21,305 bases of DNA from NCBI GenBank assembly GCA_964625775.1, contig CAZVEH010000037.1:1-21305 (forward strand). The letters run 5' to 3'. How positions within the stretch are numbered: the first letter of the stretch is position 1; each line of letters starts with the position of its first letter. Positions 14,708 through 21,305 of the stretch are shown here, in pieces. A program made the translations under genes and the position numbers. This DNA is from GCA-2786165 sp964625775. GTDB lineage: Bacteria > Pseudomonadota > Gammaproteobacteria > Legionellales > Legionellaceae. The notes under the pieces are model-generated. The model was not told where the DNA came from. It ran no database searches and saw only the letters and a list, made by a program, of their open reading frames with translations.

Positions 14708-14794
14708 ATGAGCATTCTATTAGAGACTACGGACAACTGGCTCTCTGGTTTGCCAAGCATTATCCCATGGCTTATCGATGGATTGCGTCAATGA
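14708..14794 (+). CDS. 28-residue leader ORF coupled to the RND efflux operon
   Basis: MSILLETTDNWLSGLPSIIPW and a short tail, 28 residues, with AAGGA five bases before the ATG, the best ribosome binding site in this area. Its TGA overlaps the ATG of the outer-membrane factor gene (ATGA at 14791-14794), which itself has no good site. The sequence has an amphipathic or weakly hydrophobic stretch. It may act only to deliver ribosomes to the next gene, or be a small pump-associated peptide. I recognise no family. Confidence 0.45.
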   Translation: MSILLETTDNWLSGLPSIIPWLIDGLRQ

Positions 14795-16356
14795 AATACT
14801 CTTCCCTTAAAAAATGTATCTTTGTAGTCTACTTCGCTCTCAATGCGTGTATGGTGGGACCAAATTACAAAGAGCCCCACACCAGCGTAGCGCCACATTG
14901 GGCAAAGAAAGACAACAGCATTAAAGAAACGCCCTTTCGTCAAGTGGCCTGGTGGGAAGTCTTCCATGATGACAATTTGACTGCTTTGATTTATCAAGGA
15001 TATTGCAATAATTTATCGTTACAAACAGCTGGGGTTCACGTTTTACAAGCCCGTGCGCAACTGGCTCAAGCTGTAGGACAATTGTATCCGCAACAACAAG
15101 GTATGACCGGCAGCTTGAATTATTATCGCATGGGAGGCGGATATTTAGAGAATGTATTACCCTCAAGCTTTTATGCCTCTATGTTAGGATTTTCTGCCAA
15201 TTGGGAAATTGATTTTTGGGGAAAATATCGCCGCGCGATTCAAGCCAAAGACGCGACTTTTTTAGCATCTCTTGCCGCGTATGATGATGCGTTGGTCACC
15301 CTTACCGCCGACATTGCCAGTTATTACATCAGAATTCGTACCACCGAGGCTTTGATCAAAGTGACCAAAGACAACATCCATGTTCAGCAAACCAGTCTTC
15401 AGCTTACACAATCACGTTACCGTTCAGGCGAAGTCAGCATGTTAGATGTAGAGCAGGCCAAAACCGAATTGTCTGAAACAGAAGCCCAGTTGCCACAGCT
15501 GGTGAGCCTATTACAAATACAAAAAGATGCTTTGGCGGTGTTGCTCGGTCTATTGCCCAATGATATCGATAAACTATTGCTTAAAAAATATGGCATTCCC
15601 GAGGCTCCCAAGCAGGTAGAAATTGGCATCCCTAAAGAAAGCTTAGCCAGACGTCCGGATATTCATCAGGCCCGATTAGTGGCCATCAACGAGATGGCCA
15701 CAATTGGTCAAATAAAAGCCAATCTTTATCCTTCTTTGGCATTGGCCGGTAGTTTTAATTTTGCCGCAAATACCATCAATGGATCATCCCTGGGTGATCT
15801 GTTTAATTGGTCCAATATGAATATACTTGCGGGACCAGCCCTGAACTGGCCCTTGCTAAATTATGGACAAATCACCAATGCCGTGCGTGCTCAAGATGCG
15901 GTATTTCAACAAGCCTTGTTAAAATACATGAATTTGGTCTTAGTTGCGCAACAAGAAGTACAAGATAACATCACACGTTATATTGAAGCCAAAAAAACAG
16001 AAAACGCTCTGGCCAACGCCTCTCACTCCGCCGTCAAATCTACACGATTGACGCTGATCCAATATCGAGAGGGAGAAAACGATTATACCCCTGTACTCTA
16101 CGCCGAGCAGCAACAATTGCGGGTACAAACGTCGTTGGTAAAAGCACAAGCGGAAATACCACTGGCTTTAGTAGATTTGTATCGAGCGCTAGGGGGTGGA
16201 TGGCAGATTCGAAAAGGACGTGATATTGTGCCTTATAGAATCAAACAAGACATGGCCATGCGTACCAGCTGGGGTGATTTGTTGAAAGAAGAGAATCACA
16301 CGCGACCCAAGAATCAAAAACAACAACTAGAACAACTTTATCTACCAAACTGGTGA
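14791..16356 (+). CDS. NodT-family outer-membrane factor lipoprotein of an RND efflux pump
   Basis: 521 residues. The start at 14791 is chosen because it gives a proper lipoprotein signal: MKYSSLKKCIFVVYFALNAC with lipobox LNAC and Cys20 acylation, followed by the typical MVGPNYKEP. An upstream ATG at 14767 would add eight residues in front of the signal. The body shows the duplicated TolC-like layout: WWEVFHDDNLTALI, LQARAQLAQAVGQLYPQQQG, WEIDFWGKYRRAI, then RYRSGEVSMLDVEQAKTELS and its second-half counterpart QYREGENDYTPVLYAEQQQL. SLARRPDIHQARL is the family hallmark. It forms the trimeric exit duct across the outer membrane. Its ATG overlaps the leader ORF stop, and its end abuts the membrane fusion protein gene. 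Confidence 0.95.
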   Translation: MKYSSLKKCIFVVYFALNACMVGPNYKEPHTSVAPHWAKKDNSIKETPFRQVAWWEVFHDDNLTALIYQGYCNNLSLQTAGVHVLQARAQLAQAVGQLYPQQQGMTGSLNYYRMGGGYLENVLPSSFYASMLGFSANWEIDFWGKYRRAIQAKDATFLASLAAYDDALVTLTADIASYYIRIRTTEALIKVTKDNIHVQQTSLQLTQSRYRSGEVSMLDVEQAKTELSETEAQLPQLVSLLQIQKDALAVLLGLLPNDIDKLLLKKYGIPEAPKQVEIGIPKESLARRPDIHQARLVAINEMATIGQIKANLYPSLALAGSFNFAANTINGSSLGDLFNWSNMNILAGPALNWPLLNYGQITNAVRAQDAVFQQALLKYMNLVLVAQQEVQDNITRYIEAKKTENALANASHSAVKSTRLTLIQYREGENDYTPVLYAEQQQLRVQTSLVKAQAEIPLALVDLYRALGGGWQIRKGRDIVPYRIKQDMAMRTSWGDLLKEENHTRPKNQKQQLEQLYLPNW

Positions 16357-16361
16357 TAGCT

Positions 16362-17519
16362 ATGGAACAAGCTCGACAATCAAAATGGATGAAAGCACTG
16401 CCCATAGGGTTGGTCGTTCTCATTGGGATAGATATATATACTCGCTTTTATGCTGTTCGTCATCAACCGAAAATACCCATTCCGACAGTCGTTATCGCCA
16501 AGCCAAAATCGCTTGCTCTGACACCCTATGTGACGCAGACTGGAAGTATTGTGGCTTATAACGCTGTTAATTTAGTCGCTCGCGTTGAAGGCTATTTGAA
16601 TACAATTGATTTTGTGGATGGTACCTTTGTCAAAAAAGGCCAAAATTTATTTGTCATCGAGCCGGAACCCTATCTGGCAAAACTACGTGAAGCAAAAGCC
16701 ACTGTAGCCGCACAGCAAGCCGTTCACAATTACGACAAAGCTGAATATGCACGGCAACAGCGCATGTACAAAGAAAATGCAACATCCCTCAACAATGTTG
16801 AAAAGTGGTTTGCCAAAAGCCAAGAATCAGAAGCAGAAATGGCCAAAGCAGTCGCTAATGAAGATATTGCATCCATCAATTACAGTTACACCCATGTTGC
16901 AGCGCCGTTTGATGGCCGTATTGGGCGTCATTTGATAGACGTAGGTAATTTGGTTGGCAACGGCGTTGCCACCGTATTAGCTACTCTCAGTCAATTAGAT
17001 CCCATTTATATTTATTTCAATTTAAACGAAATAGATTTTATAAAATTGCGCGCCGCAGCAAGGGAGAGTGGCGCAAATGAAAAAATCATTAAGCAAGTTC
17101 CTGTGCAAGTCAATCTGCAAAATGAAACGGCCTACAAATATGAAGGAAAATTAGATTTTGTGAATACGGGACTCGATGCGTCAACCGGTACCATGGAATT
17201 TCGCGCTTTATTACCCAATCAACAATATGCATTAATTCCAGGATTGTTTGCGCAAATCAGAGTAGCGCTAGGCACAGCAACTCAACAATTAACCGTCCCA
17301 GACACAGCAGTTTTATACGATCAAATTGGGTCGTATCTATTACTTGTAGACAAAAAAAATACCGTTGTTTTGCAACGCGTGGTGCTGGGTGACGTCGACC
17401 AAGGCCAGCGGGCCGTCATCAAGGGATTGCGTGCGGAAGATCAGGTGATTATCAGTGGCTTACAAAATGCGACCCCTGGCCATCAGGTCACACCTCAATA
17501 TGAGCAGAAGCAATCATGA
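16362..17519 (+). CDS. RND efflux periplasmic adaptor (membrane fusion protein, HlyD/AcrA type)
   Basis: 385 residues from the ATG at 16362, which has GGTGAT a few bases upstream; a GTG at 16353 overlapping the previous stop would add three residues. A single N-terminal helix (about 11-25, LPIGLVVLIGIDIY) anchors it to the inner membrane. Then come the lipoyl half-motif NLVARVEGYL..DFVDGTFVKKGQNLFVIEP, a helical hairpin with KATVAAQQAVHNYDKAEYAR, the second lipoyl half SYTHVAAPFDGRIGRHLIDVGNLV, and the beta-barrel and membrane-proximal domains ending GLQNATPGHQV. It bridges pump and outer-membrane factor. The stop overlaps the pump gene start (ATGA). Confidence 0.95.
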   Translation: MEQARQSKWMKALPIGLVVLIGIDIYTRFYAVRHQPKIPIPTVVIAKPKSLALTPYVTQTGSIVAYNAVNLVARVEGYLNTIDFVDGTFVKKGQNLFVIEPEPYLAKLREAKATVAAQQAVHNYDKAEYARQQRMYKENATSLNNVEKWFAKSQESEAEMAKAVANEDIASINYSYTHVAAPFDGRIGRHLIDVGNLVGNGVATVLATLSQLDPIYIYFNLNEIDFIKLRAAARESGANEKIIKQVPVQVNLQNETAYKYEGKLDFVNTGLDASTGTMEFRALLPNQQYALIPGLFAQIRVALGTATQQLTVPDTAVLYDQIGSYLLLVDKKNTVVLQRVVLGDVDQGQRAVIKGLRAEDQVIISGLQNATPGHQVTPQYEQKQS

Positions 17520-20500
17520 TTGCTAAATTTTTTATTGAACGTCCGGTATTAGCAAATGTCATCGCTATTTTTTTGGTGTTTCTTGGGTTGATTGCTATCG
17601 GCGTATTACCCGTCACACAATATCCCGCTATTGTCCCCCCTACGATTCAAGTCACAACAAGTTATCCGGGCGCAGATGCCAAAACACTGATAAAAACAGT
17701 GGCATTGCCTATCGAACAACAGGTCAATGGCGTTGAAAAAATGCTGTATATGCAATCAACCAGTGCCAATAATGGCACGTATACCTTGATCATCACCTTT
17801 GAAATTGGAACAGACCTGAATTTCGCTCAAGTATTGGTGCAAAACAGAGTGCAATCTGCAATGGCACAATTACCAGATCCGGTGCAACAACAAGGCGTCA
17901 TGGTTCAACAAAAATCTACCGCAGTTTTACAATTCATCACTTTAACCTCAGAACATGGGGAATATGATGGTTTATTTCTGAATAACTACGCAACCATTCG
18001 CATGCAAGACGAGTTGGCGCGTTTGTCAGGCGTAGGCAATGTCAGTATTTTTGGTTCGGGTTCTTATGCAATGCGCATTTGGCTCGATCCCAAAAAAATG
18101 CAAACCTATGGCCTGAATCCCAGTGACGTCTTAAATGCCATTAAAAATCAAAACAAACAAGTCACCGCAGGACAAATTGGCGCCCCTCCAGTTTCTACGC
18201 AGCAAGCTTATCAATTTACAGTCAACGTTCCAGGGCAATTGGCCAACTCAGATGAATTTGCAGACATTATTATTAAAAAAACAGCCAATCCACCGGATCA
18301 ATCCGCCAATGCAGGCAATAATGCCAAAATAGTTCGAATTCGGGATGTCGGACGTGTAGAAATGGGCTCGTCCAATTATAGCCAGTTGGCCAAATTAAAT
18401 GGTAAACCCACTGCAGCTATTGGTATTTTTCAATTGCCTGGGGCGAATGCATTGACTGTTGCACAAGAAGTTCGCGATACCGTAGCCAAAATGGCAAAAG
18501 AATTTCCACCCGGTATGCAATACGCGATTCCTTTTGATACCACAATGTTTGTGAAAGCCTCTGTGAATGAAGTGTATTCGACGCTGTTTGAAGCAGGTAT
18601 TTTAGTGTTATTGGTCATTTTAGTGTTTCTACAGAATGCGCGCGCTACCTTGGTACCTGCAACCACCGTGCCTGTGACCATTATCGGTGCTTTTTTTGCA
18701 ATGTTGCTGATAGGATATTCGATCAATTTGTTGACCTTGTTTGCGTTGGTGTTGGCTATTGGGATTGTGGTCGATGATGCGATTGTGATTGTAGAAGGCG
18801 TGACGCAGCATATTGAACGCAAATTATCTCCCAAAGACGCTGCCATCAAAGCGATGAAAGAGTTGATGGGACCTATCCTTGGCATTACCTTAGTATTGAT
18901 GGCGGTGTTTATACCCGCAGGATTTATTTCCGGGTTAACCGGTGCCATGTATGCTCAATTTGCCCTAGTGATTGCGGCCACATCTCTCATCAGCGCAGTT
19001 AATGCGATGACACTCAAACCTACTCAGTGCGCCATATGGCTAAAACCCATTGATCCCCATAAAACAAAGTCTTGGTTCTATCGAGGATTTGATCGCTTAT
19101 ATCAGCCTATAGAAGCGCGGTATCTTGGTTTGATTGATAGATTAGTCCACCGCAGCACATGGGTGTGTGGCATAGGTGCGTTATTAGTGGGTTTGGCCAT
19201 TTTGGGATTGACATGTATTCCAACAGGCTTGATCCCGCTTGAAGATCAAGGCTATTTGATGTTGAATGTACAATTACCTGATGGCGCCAGTTTAAGTCGT
19301 ACCGATGCAGTCCTGGACAAATTACGGCAACAAATCATGCCAGTGGAGGGAGTGGCAAATGTCATTGCAATTGATGGAATTTCTATCTTAGATAACAACG
19401 CCAGCTTGGCAAATTCAGGCGTGCTTTACATCATTTTTAAAGACTGGAGCGTCCGAGGTCAAAAGAATAACTTACGCGTGTTATATGACAAATTCAACGA
19501 CATTGCACAGCGGACGTTGGATGCGAAAGTGTTAGTTGTGGTCCCTCCTGCGATTCAAGGCCTGGGTATGGCTGGCGGCTTTCAAATGCAACTGGAGTTA
19601 CAGGATGGCAGTTTTGATTACCGAAAATTACAAGCAGCCACGGATCAAATGATTTATTATGCCAATATGCGTCCAGAAGTACAGAAGTTAATGACCTCCT
19701 TCCGAGCAGAAGCCCCACAATTGTCTGCGCCCATAGATAAAACTAAGGCAGAATCCCTGGGTGTATCAGTAGGTGATGCCTCCAATGCATTACAAACCTA
19801 TCTTGGCTCTTCTTATGTCAATCTTTTTACAAAATTTGGCCAAGTATTCCAAGTGTATGTGCAAGCAGATGCCACTGCAAGAATGAGCAGCGAGGATGTG
19901 CGTAACTATTATGTCAAAAATCAATCTGGCGGGATGGTGCCATTGGGTACATTGACTGATATATACCCTGCAATCGGACCCTCGATCATATCTCTCTACA
20001 ATTTATATCCCTCCAGTAATATTTATGGTATTTCAGCCAAGGGTTACAGCTCAGGGCAAGCCATCAGCACCCTAGAACAATTGGCCAAACAAGTCTTACC
20101 CTCCGGTATTTCCTATGAATGGACCAGCACCGCCTATCAGGAAAAGAAAGCTGGCAATATGAGTTATTACATTTTCTTGATGTCTTTGGTGTTGGTCTAT
20201 TTGATCCTTGCCGGTCAATATGAAAACTGGATCACGCCATTAGCAGTGATATTCAGTGTGCCTTTGGCATTGGTTGGCACAGTGCTCGTGCTCTTGCTGC
20301 TGGGCATTGAAAACAATACATATACACAAATAGGCATTTTACTGTTAATTGCTCTAGCCGCCAAAAATGCCATTTTGATTGTAGAGGTCGCACGAGAAGA
20401 GCGCGAGATCCAAAAAAAATCCATTATAGAAGCCGCGGTCATTGGAGCCAAAACACGTTTTCGTCCCATTATTATGACCTCTTTTGCGTTTATTCTTGGC

Positions 20501-20689
20501 GTATTGCCCTTGGTATTTGCCACAGGCGCGGGGGCCAATGCAAGACGGTCTATTGGGATTGCAGTATGCAGCGGGATGCTCGCTTCCACGTGTTTGGCGG
20601 TCCTCTTTGTCCCAGTTTTCTATGTGTTGTTGCAAACTTGGCAAGAGCGTCGGAAAACGGCAAAAATTAAAATAGAGGCACTGTCGTAA
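17516..20689 (+). CDS. HAE1-type RND multidrug efflux pump
   Basis: 1057 residues, the normal size for AcrB/MexB-like proton-drug antiporters. It begins MIAKFFIERPVLANVIAIFL and has GVLPVTQYPAIVPPTIQV, a hallmark of the HAE1 family. The proton relay is intact: the paired aspartates D420-D421 in GIVVDDAIVIVE (TM4) and K950 in LIALAAKNAILIVE (TM10). Two periplasmic porter loops follow TM1 and TM7. A small insertion near residues 256-270 (ANPPDQSANAGNNAK) lengthens the loop before VRIRDVGRVEMG compared with AcrB. It is the last gene of the operon and is followed by an intrinsic terminator. Substrate range cannot be told from sequence. No dedicated regulator is adjacent. Confidence 0.97.
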   Translation: MIAKFFIERPVLANVIAIFLVFLGLIAIGVLPVTQYPAIVPPTIQVTTSYPGADAKTLIKTVALPIEQQVNGVEKMLYMQSTSANNGTYTLIITFEIGTDLNFAQVLVQNRVQSAMAQLPDPVQQQGVMVQQKSTAVLQFITLTSEHGEYDGLFLNNYATIRMQDELARLSGVGNVSIFGSGSYAMRIWLDPKKMQTYGLNPSDVLNAIKNQNKQVTAGQIGAPPVSTQQAYQFTVNVPGQLANSDEFADIIIKKTANPPDQSANAGNNAKIVRIRDVGRVEMGSSNYSQLAKLNGKPTAAIGIFQLPGANALTVAQEVRDTVAKMAKEFPPGMQYAIPFDTTMFVKASVNEVYSTLFEAGILVLLVILVFLQNARATLVPATTVPVTIIGAFFAMLLIGYSINLLTLFALVLAIGIVVDDAIVIVEGVTQHIERKLSPKDAAIKAMKELMGPILGITLVLMAVFIPAGFISGLTGAMYAQFALVIAATSLISAVNAMTLKPTQCAIWLKPIDPHKTKSWFYRGFDRLYQPIEARYLGLIDRLVHRSTWVCGIGALLVGLAILGLTCIPTGLIPLEDQGYLMLNVQLPDGASLSRTDAVLDKLRQQIMPVEGVANVIAIDGISILDNNASLANSGVLYIIFKDWSVRGQKNNLRVLYDKFNDIAQRTLDAKVLVVVPPAIQGLGMAGGFQMQLELQDGSFDYRKLQAATDQMIYYANMRPEVQKLMTSFRAEAPQLSAPIDKTKAESLGVSVGDASNALQTYLGSSYVNLFTKFGQVFQVYVQADATARMSSEDVRNYYVKNQSGGMVPLGTLTDIYPAIGPSIISLYNLYPSSNIYGISAKGYSSGQAISTLEQLAKQVLPSGISYEWTSTAYQEKKAGNMSYYIFLMSLVLVYLILAGQYENWITPLAVIFSVPLALVGTVLVLLLLGIENNTYTQIGILLLIALAAKNAILIVEVAREEREIQKKSIIEAAVIGAKTRFRPIIMTSFAFILGVLPLVFATGAGANARRSIGIAVCSGMLASTCLAVLFVPVFYVLLQTWQERRKTAKIKIEALS

Positions 20690-20718
20690 TGTGGTATGTC
20701 GCAGTTATTTTAGCTATT

Positions 20719-20754
20719 GGCGACTTAGTATATAATCGAGAGAAGTCGCCTTTT
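20719..20754 (+). terminator. Rho-independent terminator of the RND operon
   Basis: GGCGACTT (20719-20726) pairs perfectly with AAGTCGCC (20743-20750) across a 16-base loop, followed directly by TTTT. It lies about 30 bases after the pump stop codon. Confidence 0.85.
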
Positions 20755-21305
20755 GACATCTGTGCACTACACTGCTGAAAATGACAGCTTTATCAAACTG
20801 CGATTCATCATTGTATCCCTATCTGCTGCAAAAAGTTGATGAAATGTTTTGTTTACGCTGAATGACTTTCTTTATTTGCTACCTCCCCTGAATAGAATGT
20901 GAAAATAAAAAATCATTTGTATTCAACAAGTTATAAAAATATATTTAATGGCACGAATATTGACGGAATGTCTAAAACACTTTCTTCATAAGGGTTTTAG
21001 CAGGGCATGCTGACAAACGAGCGCTATATGGAATTAACCCCAGTTATAGGACGGATTTTATTTTTATGTATAACTAAAAGAAAGATCAAACTGATAGGCG
21101 AGAACCAATCCTTTCTTGCAGGACTTGCACAAAACTCCGATTTCTTCGTTGGATTTAGTATTTTATTCGGTCATTTAGTTATATAAACTCCCTCATAAAA
21201 TACTAAACCCGCCTCGACCTCGGAGTTTTGCATAAGTCGGGTCTAATATAATTATGAATGATATTGATAAGCCGACTCAGTGTTCTCTAATAGTCTAGAC
21301 AGTAA
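20755..21305. other. 550-base non-coding tail of the window
   Basis: AT-rich with no open frame of useful size and no similarity I can recognise, apart from the inverted-repeat element at 21122-21238. No tRNA, CRISPR unit or further terminator was found by eye. Confidence 0.6.
21122..21238. mobile_element. MITE-like element with about 49-base imperfect terminal inverted repeats
   Basis: The left arm starts GACTTGCACAAAACTCCGA and continues to ATTTAGTATTTTAT. The reverse complement of the right arm starts GACTTATGCAAAACTCCGA and continues to GTTTAGTATTTTAT. The two arms align over about 49 bases with scattered mismatches and leave a central loop near 21171-21190. No transposase is encoded. 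Ends of the form ACTT..GCAAAACTCC are reminiscent of insertion sequence termini. No clear target duplication is visible, so the exact ends are uncertain. Confidence 0.55.

Noticed and set aside
18430..18948. 172-residue antisense frame inside the RND pump gene
   Set aside because: Low-complexity, Ala/Thr/Ile-rich composition typical of the reverse complement of a membrane protein gene; the pump frame is unambiguous.
1..21305. CRISPR arrays, tRNA and rRNA genes, phage integrase or attachment sites
   Set aside because: No regularly spaced direct repeats, no cloverleaf-like tRNA sequence, no rRNA segments and no integrase or transposase coding sequence were found on reading both strands.

Overview
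The window is about 21 kb of AT-rich DNA. It looks like the chromosome of a gammaproteobacterium with a host-associated lifestyle, of the Legionellales type (Legionella, Coxiella, Aquicella or Berkiella relatives). This placement is an inference. It rests on protein style, on a short palindromic repeat written into a coding frame, on decayed genes, and on two candidate effector-like proteins. No rRNA, tRNA or other taxonomic marker is present.

Layout. (1) Positions 1-2473, minus strand: a partial GNAT acetyltransferase interrupted in frame by a GC-rich palindromic repeat, then a truncated GNAT remnant, then a compact cassette in transcription order YafY-type WYL regulator, VOC protein, EVE-domain protein, GyrI-like effector-binding protein. 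A perfect TGACA-N5-TGTCA palindrome lies between the regulator and its likely targets. (2) 2609-4171, minus strand: a TetR repressor followed by a CPBP membrane protease, with a consensus-like promoter and a 21-bp palindromic operator placed over the transcription start. (3) 4324-8609: a c-di-GMP neighbourhood with a PAS-GGDEF diguanylate cyclase, a divergent membrane glycosyltransferase carrying an MshEN/GspE-N-like domain, a small membrane protein, and a PAS-HD-GYP phosphodiesterase. (4) 8659-10428: a crcB-like remnant and a membrane-anchored glutamate-synthase-family flavoprotein. (5) 10430-14458: an accessory region with an orphan AAA ATPase, a 522-residue protein with a cytidine-deaminase-like HSE...CxxC signature behind a possibly ankyrin-like N-terminus, and a divergent two-hairpin membrane protein. 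(6) 14708-20689: a complete tripartite RND efflux operon (short leader ORF, NodT outer-membrane factor, membrane fusion protein, HAE1-type pump) ending in a clear intrinsic terminator. (7) 20755-21305: non-coding DNA with a 117-bp MITE-like inverted repeat.

How the parts may work together. The RND genes overlap and should act as one pump. The c-di-GMP synthase and hydrolase flank a glycosyltransferase with a candidate nucleotide-sensing domain, which suggests local control of a surface polysaccharide. The regulator cassettes look like two independent stress or xenobiotic switches. The most unusual gene is the deaminase-like protein at 12152-13720. It is best read as a candidate secreted effector or toxin that could modify nucleic acid or nucleotides in a target cell; this function is an inference from motif pattern only.
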